This document shows, piece after piece, positions 54,070 to 62,937 of a stretch of 64,000 nt of DNA. Every line of letters begins with the position of its first letter. Positions within the stretch are counted from its first letter, which is position 1. The translations under genes and the position numbers were made by a program. Source of the DNA: CBDFHC01 sp965247585 (GTDB taxonomy: Bacteria; Chloroflexota; Dehalococcoidia; Lucifugimonadales; GCA-2712585); the NCBI GenBank assembly GCA_965247585.1, contig CBDFHC010000005.1, forward strand, positions 62,001-126,000. Reading direction: 5' to 3'. The notes beneath the pieces are model-generated. The model was not told the DNA's origin. It saw only the letters and a program-made list of their open reading frames with translations, and did no database searches.

Positions 54070-55898
54070 GGGTGGAAGGGGGAGGGATGGCGATGGGTAT
54101 CACCAGAACGAAGGACTGAGAAACACAGGTTGGTGGCGCCGATTCGCTTTGCAGAATGGTGGGAATGCGGTATGGGCTCGTCCTTCGAGGGCCTCAGGAT
54201 GAGCGGGTTGGGGGAGCAGAAGGGGTTGCGAATCCGGGGTTGGTGGTTCCCCCCGTCCCGCCCCGGATGGTTTAAAAAACGGATTTCTGAGGGACACCCT
54301 CAAACTCCCGGCAGGGAACCCAGGTTCCCTGCACTCTCCTGTGGGGTGGCGAAAAGAAGTGTGGTTAAGGTTGGACTCCTACGGATCCGGATTCGACTAA
54401 GCAGACAGGGCGGGACGCACTCATCCTCGCTCCACCTAGATTCCTCGATCCTCACGGGCGGACTTGGAATCGATCATGTTGGCGTACAGCACCAGGGAGG
54501 TTGAAAAACCAGGATTCGAATCCAAAGCGGGCGTCGCGGTAGGACTTGCTCTCCCCCCGCACCCAGATTCTTCGATCCTCACGGACGGACTCAGAATGAC
54601 ATGGTGGGGGGCGGAATGCGGTATGGGCTCGTCCTTCGAGGGCCTCAGGATGAGCGGGTTGGAAGCGTAGGAGGCTGTTATACGGGCGATCAGCAATGGT
54701 GATGGGTTTGGTTTTCACAGAGGGCTGCGCATCGGAGGTTGGTGGTTCCCACCGTCCCGCCCCGGATGGTTGTTATAAGTATAGTTTGAGGGACACCCTC
54801 AAACTCCCGGCAGGGAACCCAGGTTCCCTGCACTCTCCTGTGGGGTGGCGAAAAGAGGTGTGGTTAAGGTTGTACTCTTACGGACTGGGGTCCGACTAAG
54901 CAGGCCGGGCGGGACGCACTCATCCTCGCTCCACCTAGATTCCTCGATCCTCATGGGCGGACTTGGAATCGATCATGTTGGCGTCCAGCACCAGGGAGGA
55001 TGAAAACCCAGGATTCGAATCCGAAGCAGGCGCCGCAGTAGGACTTGCTCTCCCCCCGCACCCAGATTTCTCGATCCTCCAGGGAGGATTTGGAATGACA
55101 TGGTGGGGGGCGGAATGCGGTATGGGCTCGTCCTTCGAGGGCCTCAGGATGAGCGGGTTGGAGGCGTAGGAGGCTGTTATACGGGCGATCAGCAATGGTG
55201 ATGGGTTTGGTTTGCAGAGAGGGTTGCGAATCGGAGGTTGGTGGTTCCCACCGTCCCGCCCCGGATGGTTTATAAAAACTGATTTCTGAGGGACACCCTC
55301 AGACTCCCGGCAGGGAACCCACGTTCACTGCACTCTCCTGTGGGGTGGCGAAAAAGGGTGTGGTTAAGGTTGGACTCTTACGGACTGGGGTTCGATTAAG
55401 CAGGCAGGGCGGGACGCACTCATCCCCGCCCCACCCAGATTTCTCGAGCCTCCAGGGAGGACTTGGAATCCATCATGTTGGCGTCCAGCACCAGGGAGGA
55501 TGAAAAACAGGATTGGAATCCAAAGCGGGCGCCGCGGTAGGACTTGCTCTCCCCCCGCACCCAGATTCTTCGATCCTCACGGGCGGACTCAGAATGACAT
55601 GGTGGGGGGCGGAATGCGGTATGGGCTCGTCCTTCGAGAGCCTCAGGATGAGCGGGTTGGAGGCGTAGGAGGCTGTTATACGGGCGATCAGCCATGGCGA
55701 TGGGTTTGGTTTTCACAGAGGTTTGCGAATCGGAGGTTGGTGGTTCCCACCGTCCCGCCCCGGATGGTTATTATAAGTATCTTTTGAGGGAGACCTTCAG
55801 ACTCCCGGCAGGGAACGTGTGTTCCCTGCAGCTTTCCTGGCCGGGTGGTTTTTAAGGGACGGCGTTTCTATTTTCGGGGGAGGGAGACCGGCGGCGGA
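54070..55898 (+). repeat. intergenic repeat array with a 500-bp period
   Basis: No gene over 1.8 kb. The marker GGGGTGGCGAAAAG (or GAAAAA) recurs at about 54343, 54842 and 55342, a 500-bp unit. Each unit holds CCAGATTCCTCGATCCTC, GTCCAGCACCAGGGAGGATG, CCCGCACCCAGATTCTTCG, GGGCTCGTCCTTCGAGGGCC, the TTATACGGGCGATCAGC segment and a three-hairpin copy. The copy near 54786 has the second hairpin GTTTGAGGG/CCCTCAAAC, a compensated variant of CTGAGGG/CCCTCAG. Confidence 0.9.
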
Positions 55899-55927
55899 TT
55901 GACGGCCTTACGGCGCCTCAATACACT
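55899..55927 (+). promoter_or_regulatory. promoter of the DUF1800 gene
   Basis: TTGACG (55899-55904), a 17-base spacer, and TACACT (55922-55927): a good sigma-70-type promoter 61 bases upstream of the ATG. Confidence 0.7.
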
Positions 55928-55987
55928 GAAGGCGCAGGGACCGGGAGGGTGTGGCAAACGCAGCGCAGGAAGGGAGCCAGGTTGACT

Positions 55988-57439
55988 ATGGCCAAGGTAC
56001 AGACGGAACGAGCGGAGATTGCCCAGATAGCGCACCTGCTGCGGCGGGCAGGGTTCGGGGGTACGCGGGAGGAGCTGGAGCGGTACGCGTCACTGGGATA
56101 CGAGGCGACGGTGGAGGAGCTTCTGCAGCCGGAGAATTCGCCGCCAGGGATAGAGGATGAAGACCTGGTGAGGCGGTATCACCCGGACGCCAACAACTTG
56201 ATGCTGTTGGAGAGCTGCCAATCCTACTGGCTGTACCGGATGATCAACACTCGGCGCCCGCTGGAGGAGAAGTTATCGCTGTTCTGGCACGGGCTGTTCG
56301 CCACGGGGTACACGAAGCTGAACCAGCCGAAGGCGATCCTGAACCAGGTGGCGATGTTTCGGCGGCTGGGGATGGGGAGCTTCCGGACGCTGCTAACGGA
56401 GCTTTCGAGGGACCCGGCGATGATCTTCTGGCTGGACAACAAAGACAGCCACAAGGGAGCGGTGAACGAGAACTTTGGTCGGGAGCTGCTGGAGCTGTTC
56501 TCGATGGGGGTGGGGAATTACACGGAGGGGGACGTGAAGCAGGCGTCGCAGGCGTTCACGGGGTGGACGATGCGTAACGAAACGCTGCACACGGCCCGGG
56601 CGGCGCGGGACTCGATCTGGCCGTACGGAAGGCTGGACTGGCAGTTCGAATACAGGCCGGAGGACCACGAGGACGGTGAGAAGGAGTTCCTAGGTCAGAC
56701 GGGACGGTTTGGCGGGGAGGACGCGATAGAGATCATCTGCCGGCATCCGGCCACGGCGCGGTTTATTTCGAGGCATCTGTACAACTTCTTTGTGGCGGAC
56801 GAGCCGCAGGTGCCAGCGTGGGAGACGGTGCCGCCGGGGGACCCGGAGGCGATAGAGACGCTTTCGAATGAGTTTGTGAACAACGATTACAACATCCGGG
56901 CAATGCTTCGGGTGCTGTTCAACTCGGACTTTTTCAAGGAGTCGGCGTTCGCGCGAGTGAAGAGCCCGGCGGAGTTTGTGGTGGGCGCAGCACGGCTGGC
57001 GGGGGGGCACAGCTTCCCCGGGATAGACGACATTAAGCTGGCGCTGGTAACGGTGGAAATGGGGCAATCGCTGTTGGACCCGCCGAGCGTGGAGGGGTGG
57101 CACACGGGGGCGGAGTGGATTTCCACGGGGAGCCTGGTTACCAGGGTGAACTTCGCGGCGGCGGAGTTTGGGGACGCCAGCAGGCCAGGAGTGCGGACGA
57201 TTATAGAGCGGGTGCGGGATTCGGGGGACCCGACTTCGCCGGAGGAACTGGTGGAAACGGCGCTGGAGCTGATGGGACCGGTCAGCACGTCGGAGGAGAC
57301 GAGGGAGGAGCTATTGGCGCACGCCAGGGTTGGTGGAGAGTTGCGTTGGGGAACGACGGAGGAGGCGCGGGCGTCAGAGGAGAGGGTGGTGGAGATGCTG
57401 CAGCTTATAGTGGCGACGCAGGAGTACCAGTTGGTGTAG
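55988..57439 (+). CDS. DUF1800 domain protein
   Basis: 483 residues from the ATG at 55988 (MAKVQTERAEIAQIAHLLRR); a TTG two codons earlier has the better-spaced GGGAG. Family features: HLLRRAGFGGTREELERYA at the N-terminus, LFWHGLFATGYTKLN, LNQVAMFRRLGMGSFRTLL, FWLDNKDSHKGAVNENFGREL followed by LELFSMGVGNYTEGDVK, QASQAFTGWTMR, ICRHPATARFISRHLYNFFV, and LLDPPSVEGWHTGAEWI. DUF1800 proteins are often paired with DUF1501 proteins and thought to be exported; here no clear signal peptide and no DUF1501 partner is seen. Function is unknown. Confidence 0.93.
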   Translation: MAKVQTERAEIAQIAHLLRRAGFGGTREELERYASLGYEATVEELLQPENSPPGIEDEDLVRRYHPDANNLMLLESCQSYWLYRMINTRRPLEEKLSLFWHGLFATGYTKLNQPKAILNQVAMFRRLGMGSFRTLLTELSRDPAMIFWLDNKDSHKGAVNENFGRELLELFSMGVGNYTEGDVKQASQAFTGWTMRNETLHTARAARDSIWPYGRLDWQFEYRPEDHEDGEKEFLGQTGRFGGEDAIEIICRHPATARFISRHLYNFFVADEPQVPAWETVPPGDPEAIETLSNEFVNNDYNIRAMLRVLFNSDFFKESAFARVKSPAEFVVGAARLAGGHSFPGIDDIKLALVTVEMGQSLLDPPSVEGWHTGAEWISTGSLVTRVNFAAAEFGDASRPGVRTIIERVRDSGDPTSPEELVETALELMGPVSTSEETREELLAHARVGGELRWGTTEEARASEERVVEMLQLIVATQEYQLV

Positions 57440-58030
57440 GGGGCACAGGTTCCCTGCACGGTCCTTTGGGGCTAGGAATACGGGGCGAGGAGTCTTGTTC
57501 TATGGGGGATCAGGTTTGGTGATTGGTGTCGCAACTACAAAGGGCTACAAATAACAGGTTGGTGGTACCCACCCGCCCGCCCAGAAAGGTATTAAAAGGT
57601 TTGTTCTGAGGGACACCCTCAGACTCCCGGCAGAAGGGGCCAGCCCCCTCTAGACTCCCCCTTGCTAGTCGCAGGTAGACTAGCGACGGTGCTATTTTCA
57701 TAGGAATCCATCATGTTAGCGTCCAGCACCAGGGAGGATGAAAAAACAGGATTGGAATCCGAAGCGGACGCCGGGGTAGGACTTGCTCTCCCCCCGCACC
57801 CAGATTCTTCGATCCTCACTGGCGGACTCAGAATGACATGATGGGGGGGGGGCGGAATGCGGTATGGGCTCGTCCTTCGAGAGCCTCAGGATGAGCGGGT
57901 TGGAGGCGTAGGAGGCTGTTATACGGGCGATCAGCAATGGCGATGGGGTGACGTGGCACAGGTCAAGGGATTGCCGGCATAGAATATGCTCAACAGGCGG
58001 CGAAGCGGCCGCCAGACGGAGGTTAAGGCA
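57440..58030 (+). repeat. intergenic composite repeats between the DUF1800 and NHL genes
   Basis: Three-hairpin copy at about 57525-57660, then CCAGCACCAGGGAGGATGAA, CCCGCACCCAGATTCTTCG and GGGCTCGTCCTTCGAGAGCC (about 57725-57905). After 57950 the sequence is non-repetitive; TAGAAT at 57980-57985 is a possible -10 for the NHL gene. Confidence 0.82.
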
Positions 58031-59080
58031 ATGGCGGCCAGTTTTGGTTTAGGTTACAGCCATACGGTGGGATTTATGTCGCTGATGGGAGACCGCGGGT
58101 TCGCGAACCCGGTGGACATGGCTATCGGCAAGGACGGGCTGCTTTACGTCCTGAGCCGAGGAGGGTCAGAGAACGACGATTATTTGGTATCCAAAAGGGT
58201 GACGGTGTGCACACTGGACGGGAAGTTCATAGGGGACTTCGGCGGCGGCGGCACGGGTGACGGTCAGTTGGTGTGGCCATCTTCCATAGCGATGGACGGG
58301 GATGAGAACGTGTACGTTTCGGACGAGGCGTTGCATCGGATATCGGTGTTTTCCAAGGAGGGGAGGTTCCTGGAGAAGTGGGGAGCGCAAGGGTCCGGGG
58401 AGGGCCAGTTCGACCGACCAGCGGCGATGGCGTTCGACGCGGAGGGGCAGCTACTGGTGGTGGACGGTTTGAATAACCGGGTGCAGCGGTACGACAAGGG
58501 GGGACGGTTCCTGGGGCAGTGGGGAGAGGCGGGGAGCGGTGATGGGCAGTTTAACGTGCCGTGGGGGATTGCGCTGGACGTGGATGGGAATGTTTACGTG
58601 GCGGACTGGCGAAATGACCGGGTGCAGAAGTTCGACGGCGGCGGCGGGTTCCTGGCGGCCTGGGGGCGCACCGGCAGCGGTGACGGGGAGTTCAACCGGC
58701 CCTCGGGCGTTGCGGTGGATGGAGATGGGAAGGTGTATGTGGCGGACTGGGGGAACGAGCGGATGCAGGTGTTGTCTCCGGAGGGGGGGTTCGTGCTGAA
58801 GGTGCGAGGTGACTCGGGGCTTTCGACCTGGGCGTACGAGTATTTCACGACTAACGAGGACGAGCTGGAGGAGCGGGAGAAGGCGGACCTGGAGCCGGAG
58901 CTGGAGCTGGCGCCGGAGGACTATCTTCGAGACGAATCGGCCAGCATAGAGAAGCTGTTCTGGGGGCCCACGGCGGTGAAGGTGGACGGGGAGGGGCGCG
59001 TGTACGTGGTGGACACGAACCGGGCGCGGGTGCAGGTGTACGTCAGGGCGCCGGTGGGGTCGGCGGGGGCGAGGGCGTGA
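58031..59080 (+). CDS. NHL-repeat beta-propeller protein
   Basis: 349 residues from the ATG at 58031 (MAASFGLGYSHTVGFMS), with GGAGG 8 bases upstream. About six NHL repeats are visible through the recurring pattern GEGQFDRPAAMAFDAEGQLL...VVDGLNNRVQRYDKGGRFL: GDGQLVWPSSIAMD, GEGQFDRPAAMAFD, GDGQFNVPWGIALDVDGNVY, GDGEFNRPSGVAVDGDGKVY and a last one after an acidic insertion (LEEREKADLEPELELAPED). This forms a beta-propeller for protein or ligand binding. No signal peptide is seen, so its location is uncertain. It lies downstream of the DUF1800 gene but a repeat block separates them. Confidence 0.92.
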   Translation: MAASFGLGYSHTVGFMSLMGDRGFANPVDMAIGKDGLLYVLSRGGSENDDYLVSKRVTVCTLDGKFIGDFGGGGTGDGQLVWPSSIAMDGDENVYVSDEALHRISVFSKEGRFLEKWGAQGSGEGQFDRPAAMAFDAEGQLLVVDGLNNRVQRYDKGGRFLGQWGEAGSGDGQFNVPWGIALDVDGNVYVADWRNDRVQKFDGGGGFLAAWGRTGSGDGEFNRPSGVAVDGDGKVYVADWGNERMQVLSPEGGFVLKVRGDSGLSTWAYEYFTTNEDELEEREKADLEPELELAPEDYLRDESASIEKLFWGPTAVKVDGEGRVYVVDTNRARVQVYVRAPVGSAGARA

Positions 59081-60361
59081 AGAAGTTTTTGAAGTTAGGT
59101 TCTGAGGGACACCCTCAAACTCCCGGCAGCCACCACCCAAGTTCCCTGTACCCTCCCGTGTGGTTGGTGGCCAGCCCAGGGGTTGTATGTGAGGCACTCG
59201 TTAAGGGAGATAGTATTGCCTCGGTGAAGGGGTTGAGGACCGGAGGTTGGTGGTTCCCACCGTCCCGCCCCGGATGGTTGTTGTAGGTATATTTTGAGGG
59301 ACACCCTCAAACTCCCGGCAGAGGGGCTATCCCCCTTTGCACTCCCTCTTGAGCGCTTTTTGAGCGGATGATAGGCGCCATGTCCGAGGAGGTCAGGCGT
59401 AATGATGGGTATCAACGCAAGAGGGGGATGAAAAATCAGGATTGGAATCCGAAGCGGGCGCCGCGGTAGGACTTGCTCTCCCCCCGCACCCAGATTCTTC
59501 GATCCTCACGGGCGGACTCAGAATGACATAGTGGGGGGCGTAATGCGGTATGGGCTCGTCCTTCGAGAGCCTCAGGATGAGCGGGGTGGAGGAGGAGACG
59601 GGGTTGCGAGTCCGGGGTTGGTGGTAGAGGCGAGGGCGGGACACACTCAGCCCCGCTCCACCCAGATTCCTCGTTACTCACGCCCGGACTCGGAATCCAT
59701 CGTGTTGGCGTCCAGCACCAGGGAGGATGAAAATCAGGATTGAAATCCGAAGCGGGCGCCGCGGTAGGACTTGCTCTCCCACCACACCCAGATTCTTCGA
59801 TCCTCACGGGCGGACTCAGAATGACATGGTGGGGGGCGGAATGCCGTATGGGCTCGTCCTTCGAGAGCCTCAGGATGAGCGGGTTGGTGGCATAGAGAGG
59901 CTTATTTTCATAGCAATGACATGGTAGCCAATGGGCGGGCTTCCCAATGCTGTTGGGACGGGTTGGATGACAAGTGAGGGTTGGACTGGCGATCGGTAGC
60001 GCCACGGTGAAGGGGTTGAGGATCGGAGGTTGGTGGTTCCCACCGTCCCACCCCGGATGGTTGTTGTAGGTATATTTTGAGGGACACCCTCAAACTCCCG
60101 GCAGCCACCACCCAGGTTCCCTGCACCCTCCTACTTGGTTGGTGTCGATTGTACGCTGGAAGCAACCTTGCAAATATGAGGCTGGGGATTACCGGAGTGG
60201 CACGGAGCCTCATGGGATTGAGGTGAAGCCCAGGGCACCTGAGGGCTGGGGAACTTTACTACCAGAACCTAACATCTTCCGACAACTCCCCCATTGGGCT
60301 ATCGTCGAGTTGTAGTTTTAGTCGGTTGCCAACAGAGCGGCCGCACAGGGAGGTAACAGGA
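59081..60361 (+). repeat. intergenic composite repeats, then the leader of the HTH gene
   Basis: A partial three-hairpin copy (hairpins two and three only) begins within 20 bases of the NHL stop; full copies follow at about 59215-59350 and 60000-60130, both with the TTGAGGG/CCCTCAA form of the second hairpin. Between are two sets of CCAGATTCCTCG, CCGCACCCAGATTCTTCG and GGGCTCGTCCTTCGAGAGCC blocks. After 60150 the sequence is non-repetitive: GAGGCT...AGCCTC (60179-60212) and ACAACTC...GAGTTGT (about 60281-60313) followed by AGTTTTA may form a structured leader. Confidence 0.8.
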
Positions 60362-60613
60362 GTGGTACAGTTTTTGCAGGACACCATACTTTCGGTCCAA
60401 GAGGTAGCAGACCTTCTACACGTGCATCCTAACACGGTGCGGCTGTGGAATAACAGGGGACTGCTGAAGGCGTACAGGTTGGGGACGCGGGGAGACCGGC
60501 GCTTTACCAGCCGAGACCTAGAAGCGTTCTTGAACCGTACGGGCAGCCAGTTCGGCTACAACGACGCGAACCAGGAGACCGAGGCTTACCAGGAGATTGA
60601 AGCGGAGGCTTAG
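60362..60613 (+). CDS. helix-turn-helix protein, MerR/excisionase-like
   Basis: 83 residues from a GTG at 60362 (VVQFLQDTILSVQEVADLLH) with GGAGGT 7 bases upstream. A single winged-helix DNA-binding domain: ILSVQEVADLLHVHPNTVRL, then the wing RLGTRGDRRFTSRDLEAFL. The tail is acidic (NDANQETEAYQEIEAEA). The fold is that of excisionase/BldC-like regulators. No integrase or other mobile gene is nearby, so a chromosomal regulator is more likely than an Xis. A secreted-protein gene follows 206 bases later. Confidence 0.87.
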   Translation: MVQFLQDTILSVQEVADLLHVHPNTVRLWNNRGLLKAYRLGTRGDRRFTSRDLEAFLNRTGSQFGYNDANQETEAYQEIEAEA

Positions 60614-60819
60614 GGCCTCCGCCCTGGCCCGTAGCCCGGGCCGCGACGGCTGGTGGCGCCAACCCCAGCCAAGTAGGGCGGGAGACGTGACCAAGGCGCC
60701 GGTGTGGCGACGGGCACAACAGGAGCGGCGGGACGCACTTGGCGGACCGCCGACAGAAGATTCGGAGCAAAGACGCTCCGGCTGATGAAGGGAATAGGGC
60801 GACACAGAGGGGAATCAAA

Positions 60820-61359
60820 GTGAGTATCAAATTTGCCGCGAAAAAGTTCTCAATGCTGGGGACGGCGCTGCTAGTGATAGCAGCGGCGGGGGGACTGGCG
60901 GCCTTCGCCAGTGGAATCACCGGGGACAACGCGGTGAAGGTGAATATTCCGGTGACACTGCAGGGCGGGGCCGGGATGACGAATGCCGGTGGAAACGACG
61001 CCGTGATCTATAACGACGGCACGAGCATGACGGCCAGCGCCGAGGCGTACCCGGGTGACAGCTACGATATAGAACTGGTGTTGATCAATAACTCCGAAAT
61101 CAATCAGCCTCAGCGGATCTCTATCCTGGCGCCGGACGGCTTCCGGTTCTCCAACGCTACTGCAGCCAGTGCGGTAAATGTGATAGGGGTGGCGCAAGAG
61201 GACGCGCACCACTTCGTGTACACGGTGGACTCGGACGCGGCGGGCCATACTACGTTCGACCGGATGCAGCTACAGGTAGATGTGCTACCGCAGGTGGTGC
61301 CAGGCTTCTATAGCATCAGCCTCTCGACGGAGGGGCTGGCGACGACCACCGATTTCTAA
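60820..61359 (+). CDS. secreted hypothetical protein
   Basis: 179 residues from a GTG at 60820 with GAGGGG 7 bases upstream. The N-terminus has a basic stretch and a hydrophobic segment (KKFSMLGTALLVIAAAGGLAAFASG), a signal peptide or anchor. The remainder is beta-rich and hydroxyl-rich (VNIPVTLQGGAGMTNAG, SYDIELVLINNSEINQPQRI, ISILAPDGFRFSNAT, MQLQVDVLPQVVPGFYSISL), suggesting an extracellular immunoglobulin-like or surface-layer-type domain. I do not recognise the family. A strong terminator follows. It may be controlled by the HTH gene just upstream. Confidence 0.75.
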   Translation: MSIKFAAKKFSMLGTALLVIAAAGGLAAFASGITGDNAVKVNIPVTLQGGAGMTNAGGNDAVIYNDGTSMTASAEAYPGDSYDIELVLINNSEINQPQRISILAPDGFRFSNATAASAVNVIGVAQEDAHHFVYTVDSDAAGHTTFDRMQLQVDVLPQVVPGFYSISLSTEGLATTTDF

Positions 61360-61382
61360 GAAGAACTGAACCCAGTGAATGA

Positions 61383-61410
61383 AAAGGCCCCGACTCGTCG
61401 GGGCCTTTTT
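61383..61410 (+). terminator. rho-independent terminator after the secreted-protein gene
   Basis: AAAGGCCCCGA (61383-61393), loop CTCG, TCGGGGCCTTT (61398-61408), continuing into a run of five T. Located 24 bases after the stop. Confidence 0.92.
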
Positions 61411-61700
61411 GCGTCGTGTTTTGTGGGTGTGCTAACCTGCTGATTGGGTCGGCTGGAGAAGGACGGGCAGGCTTTGAGGTCTGGGAATTGGCCATGGCGA
61501 TGGGCCTTGTCTCTACGAAAGGGTTGCGCATCAAGGGTTGGTGGTACCCACCAATCCGCCCAGGAAGGTCTAAACAACCCAATTCTGAGGGACACCCTCA
61601 GAATCCCGCCAGGGGGGCCGGCCCCCACTAGACTCCGCTGGATAAGTGGGTGCGAAATATTGACGGCTCAGATTTAGGAAGAATTAGGGGGTGAGGCGTA
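61411..61700 (+). repeat. intergenic three-hairpin repeat upstream of the PEBP gene
   Basis: A copy at about 61490-61640 with third hairpin GGGGGGCC-ggccccc and TAGACTCC instead of CTGCACTCC. The last 60 bases before the PEBP gene contain TTGACG (61659-61664) but no convincing -10. Confidence 0.75.
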
Positions 61701-62270
61701 GTGTTAACGGTTAGGACTGTGGCCATGGTGTCGGTGTTGGCGCTGGCGCTAGTTGGCGCCTGCGGAGGGGACTCGGTGAGTCTGGAGCAGGAGGGGGCGG
61801 CGCCGTTCAGTCTGAGCAGCAGCGCCTTCGAGGCGGGGGGGAGGATACCGTCGCACTACACGTGCGACGGAGCGGATATTTCGCCAGAGCTGTCGTGGGG
61901 TGAGGCGCCGGAGGGGACGGCGGGTTTTGCGTTGGTGATGGATGACCCTGACGCGAATAATTTCACGCACTGGGTGCTGTTCAATCTGCCGGGGGGCCTG
62001 CGGGGGATACCGGAGGGGGTGCCGCCCGAGGACCGGCTTACGAATGGCAGCGTTCACGGCAAGGGGTTTGGGGAGAACCGGTACGGGGGGCCGTGCCCGC
62101 CGGACGGGACGCACTTGTACCGGATTTTCCTGTTCGCGCTGGACCGGGAGGGGGTGGACGGCACGCAGGATTTGGAACCTGGGACGGAGAAGGGGAGGCT
62201 GCTGGAGGTTATTGAGGGGCACGTTCTAGGGCAGGGTCTTTTGGAGGGGAGGTACGAGAGGGAGGGGTAG
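61701..62270 (+). CDS. YbhB/YbcL-type PEBP family lipoprotein
   Basis: 189 residues from a GTG at 61701. Lipoprotein signal with lipobox VLALALVGAC at the N-terminus, then a phosphatidylethanolamine-binding-like domain: GRIPSHYTCDGADISPELSW, ALVMDDPDANNFTHWVLFNL with the conserved DPD and His, GSVHGKGFGENRYGGPCPPDG and THLYRIFLFALD. This is the prokaryotic Raf-kinase-inhibitor-like group, whose role is unclear. Anchored to the outside of the membrane. TGAGG lies 4 bases from the start. Confidence 0.94.
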   Translation: MLTVRTVAMVSVLALALVGACGGDSVSLEQEGAAPFSLSSSAFEAGGRIPSHYTCDGADISPELSWGEAPEGTAGFALVMDDPDANNFTHWVLFNLPGGLRGIPEGVPPEDRLTNGSVHGKGFGENRYGGPCPPDGTHLYRIFLFALDREGVDGTQDLEPGTEKGRLLEVIEGHVLGQGLLEGRYEREG

Positions 62271-62937
62271 GTGTGGTGGGGGGTTCCCCTCAGGCTACGG
62301 GCAGTGAACTTATCCGCCTCCGGCGGACAAAACCTTGCTGTGGGGATGGTGCTAAACGATCCTACGAGAAATCCGAAAAGGCAATCAGCCATTGAGTTGG
62401 TTATTGCTTCTACGAAGGGTTTGCGAATCACAGGTTGGTGGTTCCCGCCATCCCGCCCAGTAAGGTTTATAAAAACGATTTTCTGAGGGACACCCTCAGG
62501 CTCCCGGCAGCCACCACCCAGGTTCCCTGCACCTTGCTGTGGGGTTGGCACCCAGCCCAAGGGCTATGCGTTAGGCACTGGGTGAGGGCGATGGGTGTGG
62601 TCGCTACGAAGGGGTTGCCAATCAAGGGTTGGTGGTTCCCACGGTGCCGCCCCGGAAGGTTTATAAAAACGAAATTCTGAGGGTGTCCCTCCGAAATAAC
62701 CTTTATAAACCTTTCCGGCAGGTGGGTGCGTACCACCCACCTTCTATTCTCAGCCCGTCGTTCTATCGACACCCATCCTCTTGGCTGATTATCACGGATA
62801 TAAGGCGGCGCGGCGTTCCCCAAACTGCAGGACCGACACCCCAACGCCCACCGGGACACATGCACCAGCACGGGAAACCCGACGGACTGAGGTGAACGCC
62901 CAATCTGGACCAGCCAGCCTGTTGACCTGAAACAACC
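62271..62937 (+). repeat. intergenic repeats with an inverted junction at about 62690
   Basis: A variant fragment (TATCCGCCTCCGGCGGACAA, about 62310), a full three-hairpin copy at about 62400-62535, and the left half of another at about 62585-62685. Within the second hairpin (CTGAGGG-tgt-CCCTC) the sequence turns round: GAAATAACCTTTATAAACC (about 62693-62711) and the AGGTGGGT/ACCCACCT stem are the reverse complement of the usual GGTTTATAAAAACGAAATT and GGTGG/CCACC parts. From there the plus strand is C-rich. 62760-62937 holds no recognised feature. Confidence 0.85.

Noticed and set aside
57957..57975. Sigma-54 promoter before the NHL gene
   Set aside because: TGGCAC and TTGC are present, but the spacing between them is wrong for -24/-12 elements.
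60362..60613. Prophage excisionase
   Set aside because: The fold fits, but no integrase, attachment site or phage gene is nearby.
60614..60819. Cyclic di-GMP (GEMM) riboswitch before the secreted-protein gene
   Set aside because: GGAGC-aaagac-GCTCC and GGGACGCA fragments recall the motif, but the conserved core does not align in order.
62690..62937. dif site at the skew flip
   Set aside because: I looked for an XerC/XerD-type 11-6-11 sequence near the junction and found none convincing; absence by eye is not proof.
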